DNA of 64,000 nucleotides from Liopterus haemorrhoidalis (Eukaryota; Arthropoda; Insecta; Coleoptera; Dytiscidae): the NCBI GenBank assembly GCA_963971575.1, contig OZ020611.1:143742419-143806418 (forward strand), read 5' to 3'. The notes beneath the pieces were generated by a model. The model did no database searches, had not been told where the DNA came from, and saw only the letters and a list, made by a program, of their open reading frames with translations. The position numbers and the translations under genes were made by a program. Shown here piece by piece: positions 1 through 10,411 of the stretch; positions within the stretch are counted from its first letter, which is position 1; every line of letters begins with the position of its first letter.

Positions 1-166
1 TTATTTTATTTGTAGAAAATCACAGAAAGTTTACAGAAAATAAACAAAATATAAATTATTTACATAAAAAATGTGCATAAATTAAAAAAAATAAATTACA
101 AAAAAAGCATATAAAAACTTTCTGGGGACCACTGGTGGTCCGCGGACCACCTGTTGAGAATCACTG
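1..166. mobile_element. right end of a hAT-like MITE, cut by the window edge
   Basis: The block ending at 166 reads GGACCACCTGTTGAGAATCA followed by CTG, the usual outward end of hAT elements whose terminal repeat is CAGTG(G/A)TTCTCAAC. The GGTCCGCGGACC stretch just inside (138-149) is a perfect palindrome often seen near such ends. The left end lies outside the window, so size and target duplication cannot be checked. Confidence 0.5.
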
Positions 167-1583
167 GTATATATAATTGTCCTAAGAATGTGAACAGCTA
201 AATCCAATTTATTTTAAACAAAATAAGACAAAAAATATGTAAGTTGATACTAAATAACCTCGAAATATGTTTGACCGATGAACAGTTGTTCGCTACGGTC
301 ACATGAATATGCGTATCCTATAGTGTGCCATTATTGGTTCATTCTGTCCAATATTTTAGGTCGAAACAATAAAAATTGGTTGGTTTTCAGTATCGTACAA
401 GATCTGGTACGAAAATCCTGTAATACACGATACAATAATTTGTGTACTATAAATCGTACGAGATTCAAAACGAAAAATCGCATCGTGTACTACAGGCATT
501 TGAGAGGAACCAGATATTTGGTTTGCGATTAGTAATGATTTTTGCTGGTAGTTGATTATTTACGGAACATTTTATTCAAATGGCAATTAAAACTAAATTA
601 AATACTAATTAAAATAATTAAAACTATAACCTCAATATTCTGTGGTTTTCTTCACATTACATAAATCATTTTAATCACGTGACATGTAGCCTTTCAAAAT
701 GTCAGACGTAGGGCAAGCAAACAAGTTGTTTAGCACGTGTAACATAGGCGTTTAGTGTTTTATGTGATTTTTGTGTGTTGTGTACAAACATTTAGTGAAT
801 CATATTGTTATATTGTGATAGTATATTGATTATATTTAGTCTAGAAGTTGCAAAGTACACCCGAAATACAGCCATTTTTGTGAATTTATTGTTTTTATTT
901 ATCACAAGTACCTCTATTTGGAACAACATTGTAAGTATTTTACAGCTGGAGTGAATAATAGAATTGAGTGTATATTTTACAAAATTGGAAGGTGATGTTA
1001 GGGATTGATACTTCCAAAAAATTGACTACATAAACAAGTTTGATCTGTATTATTTGTGGGATAACCAAAGATGGGTTCAGAAAGCAAGCTCGGAGTGCTC
1101 TGAGTCACTCTCTTTGTCACTCAAAAGTCCAGAGCGTTCGAGAAAAGGCCTAAACGCGTTTCCCCGAGCGGTCTGGAGTCCTCTTTCCAACTGTGTAAAA
1201 CTTTTATAGCCTTACATATCAAAATTTTTGAGAAAAGCGACTTTCTGTGGTCTTAAAAATAAGTGATTAGTGCCTCATAACAGTAATTTACCTATAGTAC
1301 TAAATGTTCAAAAAAAAAATCTTTTAATTGCTGCTGCAGTCAATTTTGCACCGCATCCATCACTCTCTTATTAAAGTTAAATTGCTTGTTTCCCAAGAAC
1401 TAATGTCCATCATCATCATTGGCGCGACAGTCCGAGTTGAGCCTTGGCCCTTCTGTTACCAGGTTTCATGACCATTATTTCAATCTGTGTACATTCAGGA
1501 ATAATATGCTCAGTATTACGTCAATCTTTTAGTGTACACGTAGTGTACACTTTAGTGCGCACGTAGTATTCGTTTACGTGCGC
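167..1583. other. intergenic, no recognised gene
   Basis: Only short AT-rich open frames without recognisable domains occur here. Around 1407-1470 there is a CATCATCATTGGCGCGACAG phrase of a kind found in dispersed insect repeats, which I cannot assign. The 84-residue open frame at 278-532 has no motif and is probably chance. Confidence 0.4.
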
Positions 1584-1659
1584 ACCTAGAGCAGCGTTTC
1601 CCAGCCGCCGGTCCGTGAGATTTTGTTATAAAATTTCCGGGTTTGTAGTTTTGAGGGGA

Positions 1660-1850
1660 GGATTTTTGTTTTTTATTTGCTCATCACTTACATTTTGGAG
1701 GTGAAGACCTTTTTTTTGCTAATCACTTACATTTTGGAGGTGAAGACCTTTTTTTGTTCATCACTTACATTTTGGAGGTCAAGACTTTTTTTTGCTCATC
1801 ACTTGTATTTTGGAGGTGAAGACCTTTTATTTACTCATTACTTGTAATAA
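1660..1850. repeat. minisatellite, ~36-38 bp unit, about 4-5 copies
   Basis: The repeated core is CATCACTTACATTTTGGAGG, then TGAAGACC and a T-run. Units differ slightly in T-run length and by point changes. A related unit in the other orientation occurs in two other hAT MITEs of this window (about 9425-9535 and 57050-57195). Confidence 0.85.
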
Positions 1851-1877
1851 TTTTGCGATACACATTACTTTCTAAAC

Positions 1878-2006
1878 TTGCCGGTCCGCAATTTTTTCTA
1901 GGTCGTTTACCGGTCCGCAATTTTTTCTAGGTCGTTTACCGGTCCGCAATTTTTTCTAGGTCGTTTACCGGTCCGCAATTTTTTCTAGGTCGCTTGTCGG
2001 TCCGCC
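1878..2006. repeat. minisatellite, ~29 bp unit, about 4-5 copies
   Basis: The unit is CCGGTCCGCAATTTTTTCTA followed by GGTCGTTTA, repeated head to tail with almost no divergence in the middle copies. It lies between the first minisatellite and the right terminus of the hAT MITE. The last copy is degenerate and merges into the TIR. Confidence 0.85.
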
Positions 2007-2207
2007 ATGAAAAAAGGTTGGGAAACGCGGACCTAGAGATTATAGCCGGTTGCAAACGGCTAAGCAGAACCTGTAAATTGTATAATTCTTTTTACACAAA
2101 TTATTTGACATAATCAGGAGTTGAACTCACGTGCATACCCATTGCTTAGCGATCAAACAAATGTACAAACGAATTAACGCTTGCAGCCACAGGCTTAAGT
2201 TAGTTTT

Positions 2208-2746
2208 ACGCAATTAATTGATCAACAAATTGATCAAGTTTTTTTGTCAATTAATTGAAAAATTTATTGGTAACCTTGGGAACAAAAACTTCACTTTACA
2301 CACATCAATTTATTTATCAATTTTTTTGAAAATTTTTACATTACCAACTGTAAAACATGTTGACATATTTATCAAAATGAAAATATTGAAAAAATCTTCA
2401 CAAAATTACGAGCTGTGAACAAAAACAAAAGAAATAACCTAGATGATGATAAATTAGAACGTTTGATGTTATGTTAGATTTGAAACCGAAACACAAATAA
2501 TATGTTTCGAGGTTATGCTCCAACAAACAGTTGGCAATATCTTAACAGATAAAAATATACCTAAAATTCCCTAAAAAATTGATGAAAAATTGACGAACTT
2601 GTTCTATTTTCAAAATAAATTGATCAAATTTTTTGTCAATTAATTGATCAATTTATTGACGAAATTTTTACGCTTTACACACATCAATTAATTGAATGTC
2701 AACTGATCGTGAAATTAATTGATCAATTAATTGAATCGTGTAAAAC
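2208..2746. repeat. AATTGATCAATT palindrome-rich repeat with similar inverted ends
   Basis: Palindromic blocks such as AATTAATTGATCAA and TTAATTGATCAATTAATTGA cluster at both ends (2208-2262 and 2600-2740) and flank a less repetitive centre. The outermost stretches, TTTTACGCAATTAATTGATC on the left and the reverse of a TTTTACACGATTCAATTAAT run on the right, look like degenerate inverted termini. This suggests a MITE, but no target duplication is visible. Confidence 0.45.
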
Positions 2747-3415
2747 CCACTTTACTCGAATTCATGTTACTTATCCCAGCCATTTCTTTCACAGATACTC
2801 TTCTATTAAAAACTAACTTGGATTTTACCAAATATATTTGACGGCTGTCATATTCTATGTCTTGAGTTACAGTTTAAAATTATAACACACTGTCAATGTT
2901 TCTAGAATATTTTCCGGCATAAACTAATTTAGAACATCTTCAAAACTGATTATAATGTGACATGTGACAAAAGGTATAAGAGTCTTAATCTCATGTTTCT
3001 GAGAAGAGAATTTGAAAATTAATCTAGTTCTATTCTAACATGAGATATTTAAGAGAAATGAAAAATGGAGATCAACTTTACTTACATATGAAATGTTGTA
3101 TTCTATTTATAGAACAAAGAAAATATTGCAATGGTTCTCAATGGCGTTGAGAGGGTGGGGGGTCATAAGGGGTCATGAAGACGCCGCGAAGACGTGTTGC
3201 AAAATCTTTTTGCATTTATTTAAAATTTTCAGCTATATAAACGAAGTACATGTTTCAGATGTTAAATTAGACCGAGTCGGAAACGGATATGTAAAAAAAA
3301 TGCGATTTATTCGTCTGAGAGATCTAATCTAAATCTGGATTTCTGCTCAATATAGAAAACTTGTTAAAGGATGAATGCGGTAACGTTTATTATTAATTGT
3401 AAAAATTTGAGTAAT
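2747..3415. other. intergenic, no recognised gene
   Basis: AT-rich sequence without a recognisable coding or repeat structure. The 79-residue open frame at 3093-3332 has no motif I know. Confidence 0.35.
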
Positions 3416-4140
3416 ATCGAGTTTCGTGCATTAAACACTTTTATTTGAAAGGCAAAACACCGAAAGAAATCAAAGCCGTGTTGGATGAAGTTCATGGCAC
3501 ATCTGCACCAGCGTTTAAAACTGTTTACAATTGGGTGAATGCATTTAAACGAGGTCGTACATCCACAAGTGATCGTTCGGGACGTCCACTTGAAATGACT
3601 ACGCCAGAAACGATTGACAAAAGCCACGATATGGTCTTGCGTGATCGACGAGTCAAGTGCGCGAACTTGTTGAGGCAACAGGCATATCACATGGCTCAGT
3701 GGTTTCAATTTTGCAAGATGGGTGCGCGTTTGTTCGCAGTAGAGGACGCAATCGTGTGGTCGATTCAATTGCCTTTTTGGCGCTTTTCCGTCTCAAGAGA
3801 GACGGAGATTGACTCCAGAGACAAAGGAGCAGTCGAAACATTGGGTTTCTGCAGGCAATCCAGCTCCAAAGAAGGCGAAAACGGTGAAATCGGACGGCAA
3901 TGTGCAGGCTCGGTTTCTTGGGATGCACGCGGAATCGTCCACATTGACTACGTGGAAAAAGGATGAATGATAAATGGAGAGAATTATGCGAAGAAATCAA
4001 GAAAGAACGCCCACTTTTGGCCAAGAAGAAAGTGCTCATCAACAAGACAATGCACGGGTGCACACTTGTGCAGTTTCTATGGCGAAAATGCATTACGCTT
4101 CGAATGGTTGCCGCATCCACCCTACTCTCGTACCTACAAT
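3416..4140 (+). pseudogene. mariner transposase remnant (frameshifted, partial)
   Basis: The amino-terminal part encodes the mariner helix-turn-helix region: GKTPKEIKAVLDEVHGTSAP, then FKTVYNWVNAFKRGRTSTSD and a SGRP-type linker, ending near a ...DRRVKCANLL segment. Later pieces in changing frames include SKQW-like and WDARGIVHIDY (around 3920), KKERP.LAKKKV (around 4000) and QQDNARVHTCA (around 4045), which carries the second catalytic Asp. The order matches a roughly 345-residue mariner transposase. There is an internal loss between about 3680 and 3800, several frameshifts, and no PPYSPDLAPSD block, so the third Asp is missing. It cannot encode an active enzyme. No terminal repeats were found. 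Confidence 0.85.
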
Positions 4141-4887
4141 TAGCCTAATTTTTGAGGCGCCCGCCGTTAAATTTAATTTAGTATTTTAAGGTAGTAATTA
4201 GTATTTTAAGGTAGTTTTATAAAATAAATTCGTTGACAGACGTTTGCCACGATAGGCGTTAAAACAATATTTACCTACTGTTTATTTTATACTGTTGGAG
4301 AAACAAAATAAATGATAAAGGACAAAAAATAATTCTAATAACTATTTTCTGAACAATGCTAAAGAAATATAATTCGTTTCCTACATTATTTGCCTTCTTA
4401 GTTGTATAAAACTTGTTTCAATATACAGAGCGATCTACAAATCTTGTCCGTTATGCAATACTTGACTGAAACATTTAGTTATCAAACTTATTTCCCAGGG
4501 CATGTATACATAGGCGTACATTCTATTTTTATTACCTTATACGAATTGATTATTAAATGAACACTAATTTTTTCTACACGCCAGTGAGTTGATAACAGGT
4601 ATTAGTTAGGAACACATATTTTCGTTGTTCCTCCGGTGAGTTCGGGTAAACGAAGTAATCTGATTGGTTCTTTGTTAAACTGGGATTTTCAGCTGTGAAT
4701 TTGAATACAGTTTTGATATTTTTAAACTCATTGTTTACTGTTATGCAACTGACAAGAAATAATGATCGCACGGTATAATAAAAACAGTGACGAAAACTAT
4801 AAATTCAATAAGAGCTGCACCAATGCAACAATGATTATTTAAATTACTTTTACAACAAGAAGATGTGGAATTTGATGATGTTACTCA
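4141..4887. other. intergenic, no recognised gene
   Basis: AT-rich with a direct repeat TTAGTATTTTAAGGTAGT at 4178-4215. The minus-strand open frame at 4574-4771 has no known motif. Confidence 0.35.
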
Positions 4888-5410
4888 CACGGAAGTGCGA
4901 TAGCTTAGACGTGGAAAAGTACTTGAGACGTTTATATCGTTGTTACCTCAAATGAAGGAGTTCCTAATATCAAAGAATGAATGTTATTTGCAACTTGAAG
5001 ACAAAAATGGTTACTGGATCTATGATTTTTAACTGATTTAATGGGTAAATTTAATACACTAAATTTGAAATTACAAGGCACAAATCATGATATTGCTCAA
5101 ACAATAAATGCTTTCAGAAGTAAATTGGTATTTTGGAAATTACATCTATTGAAAAATAATTTATTACATTTTCCAAATTTGAAAAATATTATTGAAAGTT
5201 TTGCTAATAAGAATGTTACAATGGTTCATTTTAACACAGTCCTGGAAGAGTTTAGGTTTACTCTATATTTCAGGAATTTTATGAAATTGATTAATTCCTA
5301 ATATTGTTTATAAATCCTTTTACCACTACAGACGAGGATGTGTCTGGTAAAATTGCAAATTATTTTCAAATTAGTGATGAAGAAAATTTGGAAATGGAAA
5401 TAATTTTTTT
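4888..5410 (+). pseudogene. hAT (Buster/ZBED5-like) transposase C-terminal remnant
   Basis: Translation gives the order found in domesticated and mobile Buster-type hAT transposases. First comes EVRxLRRGKVLETFISLLPQ with MKEFLISK. Next is LNLKLQGTNHDIAQTINAFR with KLVFWKLHLLKNNLLHFP, the conserved LQG and 'KL..W' landmarks. Last, in another frame, is INPFTTTDEDVSG. At least one stop (about 5030) and a frameshift near 5300 break it. The BED zinc finger and the RNase-H-like catalytic half are absent upstream. It is recognisable from residue pattern only. Confidence 0.7.
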
Positions 5411-5834
5411 TTAAAAATAACATAAAACTATTATTCATTAACTATTCTGGAATTTGGTAAATATTAGGGATTGTAATACCGGTAAAACGGATTACCGATT
5501 AACCGGTAAATCGCGAAAAATATCCCTACAATTTTCACCGGTAATTCGTCATTTTTATTGGTATTCGATAAATTACATATAGGCAATCTAACCACGTACC
5601 AATGAATGGAATTGCTTCGGTCGAGCGAGCGAATTTAATCAATTTCTGTCGTCTCCGGGCTAGTCTATTTTTAAATTGGTGTTTCGTGGAAACAACGTGC
5701 TCTGGTCTTTAACTTCTGTGGTTCTCCATATTTTGTTCCATGCCGATGCGTCTCTTTGATTTCCTAGGAACGAAACTATGGCGTATATAGAGTTTTACCT
5801 GTACATTGGTATAGAATAGATATAAAGTCTACAT

Positions 5835-6952
5835 CAGTGTTTCTCAACCTTTTCTGGCATGGGACCCCCCAAAATTAAGTAAATATTGTCTGCGGCCCCC
5901 TAGTTTTTGCAAAGAAAAAACTTTTTTTTTTATCTTTTGCTCTTATACGGTTGACGAAAAATTTGTATTGCCTATAATAACTTGAAAGTAAAGTAATTTT
6001 ATTTACAAGTGTTCAAATTGCCTTCAATTCCAATTTAAATACTTCCGCATCCTTACTCTTGAGTTATCTGTAGCTTGGAGCATAATAAAAAATCAGCTGT
6101 GGCCACCACAGGACCGACCGCTATCACAAAGTACTTGTATAAAATACATTCTAGGAGCAGAGTAGAAAAAACTTGGCCTAATATTTTCTTACAGAGATAT
6201 TATTTATCATGACCATGGAAACGTTACATATAATTATAAAAAAATAGATACTTAAAAAAAAATTCGAAATATCTTTCAAAAATTTTACGTTTTATCAAAA
6301 AATGTCTCAAAATCTTAAAATCGACACGAGTAAACTCCCATTTCTAGTCAACCGATTTTTACCAAAAGTTGATAACTCGTGCCATTGATGGCAGAAGCTT
6401 AAATATGCAGTTTCATAAAAATCCTTTTAACCGAATTTGCTCTGCACATGTACACAGACAGACAGACAGACGGACGGACGGCCACACGGACAGACAGACC
6501 GACAGACATCATGCGAAAAATAGTCAAAACGTTATGTAGGGACCTCAATTCGTGGAGATCCATCAAAATCTTGAAATGTCAAAATCGGTATGATCACAAT
6601 ACCTCCCTTATATATGTTGGCGGTCGGTAAAAAGTCATATCTACTTGAAAGTACTTGAAATACCTCCAACGCGAACCTTTATCATAGAAACGCACCCACC
6701 GACACATACCCTTAATTTGACCTTGATATAGTTAATTTAGTTTAAATTAGTTGTCAAAACAAAAATCATTTATTTTATTTATGTTATGGAAGATATATTT
6801 TTATGAATATAAATGTAATATATTTATGAATTGAGCAAAATTGAGCACATTTCTATTATATTTTCATGTTTAGATCTTATTTGACTTCGCGGCCCCCCGA
6901 AGAAGCTTTCAGGACCCCCCTGGGGGCCGCGGCACCCGGTTGAGAAACGCTG
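5835..6952. mobile_element. hAT element (1118 bp) with 8-bp TSD GTCTACAT
   Basis: The termini are CAGTGTTTCTCAACCTTTTC and GGTTGAGAAACGCTG, flanked by identical GTCTACAT octamers (5827-5834 and 6953-6960). GGCCCCC-rich tracts lie just inside both ends. The copy has no transposase and carries a second repeat at 6087-6633. A paralogous, inverted stretch at 8051-8236 contains the uninterrupted target with a single GTCTACAT, confirming the insertion. Confidence 0.9.
6087..6633 (+). repeat. (GACA)n-containing repeat, copy 1 of 3
   Basis: It shares its start (AATCAGCTGTGGCCACCACA) and end (TATATGTTGGCGGTCGGTAA) with copies at 13351-13869 and 53214-53790. An internal GACA/GACG run (6457-6505) is followed by a conserved ~110-bp block (CATCATG...CAATACCTCCC). 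The motif ACCGACCG near the start and CGGTCGGT near the end are inverted repeats. No coding capacity. It has inserted inside a hAT element. Confidence 0.85.
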
Positions 6953-7476
6953 GTCTACATCACTATTTGAAGTAAACACGGTCTGTTTATCCACTATTAA
7001 TTACAATATTTATTTAAAATATTTTTCTAATTTATTTCCAAGATATAAGCAAACAGGATAGATAAAGGCATCCACGCGTATATCAGTCCCTTGTACTGTC
7101 GATAACCTTTGAGGGCGTCTTACTTGACTTCCGACGGTACGAAACTGACCAGAAGCATAGGAAGGATTTGGACTTGAATCTGGCAATGAAGAAAATTTAT
7201 GCGTGGAGAGACTAGGAGAAAGTTGGAAGGAATGAGGATGATAAAGAGGACAATAGGTAATATTTAGTACTGATCATTTAAAACCCATAAGTAAATTATT
7301 TATTATTATTATTATTTCAATAAACTTTTTATATTTGTAACATTTATTCTGTAATTCATATTTGGTAAACAAAAAAAAAATAATAATAAATAACGGTAAA
7401 TACCGGTAAACCGGTTTTGATTGAAAATTTTACCGAATTACCGGTAACTGTAAAAACCGCTAAATTTACAATCCCA

Positions 7477-8050
7477 CAATTTATATCTAAATTGTTACCT
7501 TTTATTGCCCTAAAAATTTACCCACGCTGCGCCACTGATTGTGCTAAAATTTCTAGATTTGCTGTGGTCTGAGGTTTTCTGTGTGAGTTGAGAATCAAAA
7601 CCACATATGATTAAGGGTTCACTATGATCAAGGACCTATCGACACGTGTCTCAGTCTATCATCCTTTATTGGTGTAATTTACTGTACCAAGTTAAGAGAT
7701 TCTCAAAGTGTGTGTGTAGAAATAATTAGATTTTAGAGAAAATCATTCAAGTTGGTTAAATTTAAGTAAAGTTAAACTTACAAAAGGAAAATATTTTGAT
7801 CTGTGTGGTTTTGGTGTTTGTAATGTTTTTGGTGAAGGTTTTTGGAAAGGACATACGGGCACGGGTATATGGCTTCAGCAGCGTGTTTTACTTCCAACAT
7901 GAAAGATGACGTCATGTGGATCATGTGATTAGATTCACCTATTCTGTTTCAGCAATCAAATTACAAACTTAAATTGAGATTAGTATTTCAAGGTTGTAAT
8001 GAAGATATGCAAAATGCAAATTAAATATTAAATATTGACAAATTATGTTA
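7477..8050. other. intergenic, no recognised gene
   Basis: AT-rich sequence with no recognised gene, TIR or tandem array. Confidence 0.35.
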
Positions 8051-8236
8051 CTTCCTGTTTGCTTATATCTTGGAAATAAATTAGAATTTTTTTTAAAATA
8101 AATATTGTAATTAATAGTGGATAAATAGACAGTGTTTACTTTAAACAGTGATGTAGACTTTATATCTATTCTATACCAATGTACAGGTAAAACTCGATAT
8201 ACGCCACAGTTTCGTTCCTAGGAAAACAAAGAGACA
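8051..8236 (-). repeat. inverted paralogue of the 5740-5834/6953-7050 flanks, with empty hAT site
   Basis: Read on the minus strand it matches 5740-5834 continued directly into 6961-7050, with several mismatches. The octamer GTCTACAT occurs only once (8151-8158 as ATGTAGAC), where the other copy has two octamers separated by 1118 bp. This is therefore the pre-insertion arrangement of the duplicated host sequence. Confidence 0.85.
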
Positions 8237-9376
8237 TCTGTCACTGCCCATAGCATACGCACCTAGACCCATCTACACGTAAACAGCGACTGTCGATGCA
8301 ATGTCTTATTATTTCTTTGATATTCGCGACTATAATTATCGAAACGGCGCCACTATCGCCTTGTAAACTTTTGACACGAAAAAGGATAGTCATCTGTCAA
8401 CGTATGTAAACAGTATTGGTTTATAAACAATATTTGGTCAAATTTACGTTTTCTTGTTGTATACAGTATATTGGAATTAAAACCGAGTATTAAAAAAGTG
8501 TACAAATATATGTTAACCCATTTTATGATAAAATTTGCTGTTTGTAAATAAATATTTTCAGAGGTTATAATGTTGGTGTCAGGTTCTACTCACAGAGATA
8601 ATAAAATATTATACTTTGCACTTCAAACATTTATTTGAATACTTAATATCTATACATTTTTCAAGAAATTTTATAGAAAGAGAACTGGTAATTTATTCTA
8701 CACAAGAAAACTGTCAAATATTAGCAAACTAACACATTTACGGGACATCTACATGAAATAACAAGGGGTTTTAATTATGTTAACAATAATTTAACAAAAT
8801 TAAACGATTTTCTTGCACATGTGAGACAGGGAAAATGAAAAATTCAACGTTAAATGCTTGTTTAGAAACATATGAAATTCCCTTCGATAATAACCTACAA
8901 ACAAAATTTTAGAATCATTAATAAACTTTTTTCTTCCCTTGTAGCAAAACATAAGTATAAATGGTGCATTTATTCATTTTAACGCATTTTTCTCATTGAT
9001 ATTAAAATTAAATTGCAGAACTCGTAAAGACACTTTGTCATACACTACAATTTTTCTAATAAAATTCATCTAATATTGGAAGCTGTTCTTCCTATGAATG
9101 ACAACCATGCACACAACAAGGAGTATTTAATCTTTTTTTCTTAAATTTATCATTTTATTCGTAAAAACGGAGTGAGAATGGATGAAACACAAAAACACAT
9201 GGTGAACTATACGTAAACAATGACAGTATACTTTTTCGAAGTGTTCGTTTTATTGCTGCTAGAGGGATACGCGTTAAGTTGAGTCACTTCACCCGAACAA
9301 CAAACCTAACGAGCTACTCACGATCTCTAGTACACACCTAGCTCGTCACATGTTCTCGAACAGCTCTCGAACTTGG
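8237..9376. other. intergenic, no recognised gene
   Basis: Nothing recognisable as coding. Sequence becomes less AT-rich at 9240-9370 but no motif family is apparent. Confidence 0.35.
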
Positions 9377-9384
9377 TCTATACG

Positions 9385-9619
9385 TAGGGTGACCAGATTT
9401 CAGTGAAGGAAACCGGGACACAGGAAAAAAAAAAGAAGGTCTTTATTTCCTCCCAGATCCAAGTGAAGAGCAAAAACAAAGGTCCTCACCTCCCAAATTC
9501 AAAGTGAAGAGCAAAAAAAAAAGGTACTCACCTCAAAAACCGGGACAATCGGCCGTCCCGAGAACATTTTTCGGGACATCGGGACAATTTACCTAAAACC
9601 GGGACGGATGGTCACCCTA
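9385..9619. mobile_element. hAT MITE (235 bp), TSD TCTATACG
   Basis: It starts TAGGGTGACCAGATTT and ends GGACGGATGGTCACCCTA. The flanks are identical TCTATACG octamers (9377-9384 and 9620-9627). TAGGGTGACCA is a common terminal sequence of short animal hAT elements. The interior carries GGGACA-type motifs near the right end and a short tandem repeat (about 9425-9535). Confidence 0.9.
9425..9535. repeat. ~38-bp tandem repeat inside the hAT MITE, about 3 copies
   Basis: The unit approximates GGTCCTCACCTCCCAAATTC, then AAAGTGAAGAGCAAAAA. In reverse complement it resembles the GGAGGTGAAGACC minisatellite of the MITE at 1592-2030. Confidence 0.7.
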
Positions 9620-10039
9620 TCTATACGCGACTTTAAGTTCTTCTGGATAGGTTGCATCCTTTCCCGATTGAATCGAACTTGTTTTATGTTTGGAGACATA
9701 TATTATTTTAACGTGTTTGTAGTCCATCTGTGCTACTAGATGAAAATTGGTCCATTTACTACCTTCTATTATCGCCTACAAATCTTTTCCGGTTAACAGA
9801 TATTTATCTAATTTATTTATTTATTATTATTATTTTTCGGCCTACAGTCGTATGTATATATACAACCATATATAGCCATGTTACATAGTGATTTTACATG
9901 TTATATATATATACAAACTAATACATATGCCATAAATATGGAGTATTTCTAATAATTTGGAGACAAGGGTTTACTATACACTTAAGTATCAGTCCATATT
10001 ATATAAGCATTTCACAGTCTTTCAAAAAAGATATTACGA

Positions 10040-10222
10040 TCGGTATCACTTTTTTATGATATTGTAGCCGTGAAATCTGATAATGTGTTCTTCATGAAAC
10101 CATGTTTCGGATAATATAACGATATTTGGCTTGTGTGTTCCTAAGTACATTTCTAGGAGAGGTTTATTGGATCTGACCGACTGGCCGTTCCACTGGATAA
10201 TATTAAGGCCGATTGCTGTCTA
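10040..10222 (-). pseudogene. Jockey-clade ORF2 endonuclease N-terminus remnant
   Basis: On the minus strand the sequence gives LNIIQWNGQSVRSNKPLLEM, then a NIVILSETWF block and FHGYNII. This is the start of the apurinic-like endonuclease domain of Jockey-type non-LTR retrotransposons, where N (in QWN) and E (in SETW) are catalytic positions. It stops abruptly at about 10040, so the rest of the endonuclease and the reverse transcriptase are missing. It follows ORF1 (10412-11778) in the order normal for such elements. Confidence 0.8.
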
Positions 10223-10411
10223 GATGTAACGACTTCCGTAAGAGGTTCAGCACCTCTGAAAAATTAAAAGTTGTCCCAGATTTTGATTGATCTGTTAGAT
10301 AATTAACCATTGTGATTATGTTGACTAGGATACGCTCGGAGTTGTTTCTTGAGCCTGTAGAATTGTCTGCATTGGACTTTAGGTACGGTTGTAGAGGTTA
10401 GGGGTTGACAC

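Larger units (their letters stand above)
1592..2030. mobile_element. hAT MITE with internal minisatellites, 8-bp TSD
   Basis: The element starts CAGCGTTTCCCAGCC and ends GGTTGGGAAACGCGG, an imperfect inverted repeat of hAT type. It is flanked on both sides by the identical octamer ACCTAGAG (1584-1591 and 2031-2038), the 8-bp target duplication expected for hAT. It has no coding capacity. Most of the 439-bp interior is two tandem repeat arrays. The exact flanking duplication makes the boundaries firm. Confidence 0.85.
5465..7476. mobile_element. hAT-like element with ACCGGTAA subterminal motifs, carrying nested insertions
   Basis: The left end TAGGGATTGTAATACCGGTA and the right end (reverse complement TGGGATTGTAAATTTAGCGG) form imperfect inverted termini. 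Both ends are followed by clusters of ACCGGTAA-like motifs (5477-5560 and 7392-7455). I see no clear 8-bp duplication (GTAAATAT versus CAATTTAT), so the boundary is less certain than for other hAT copies. Its interior is interrupted by another hAT element at 5835-6952. Confidence 0.55.

Noticed and set aside
278..532. Possible small gene of 84 residues
   Set aside because: No motif, biased AT-rich composition, no splice or start context that I can support.
1660..2006. CRISPR-like array of regular repeats
   Set aside because: Repeats are directly adjacent, with no unique spacers, inside a hAT MITE with a TSD in animal DNA.
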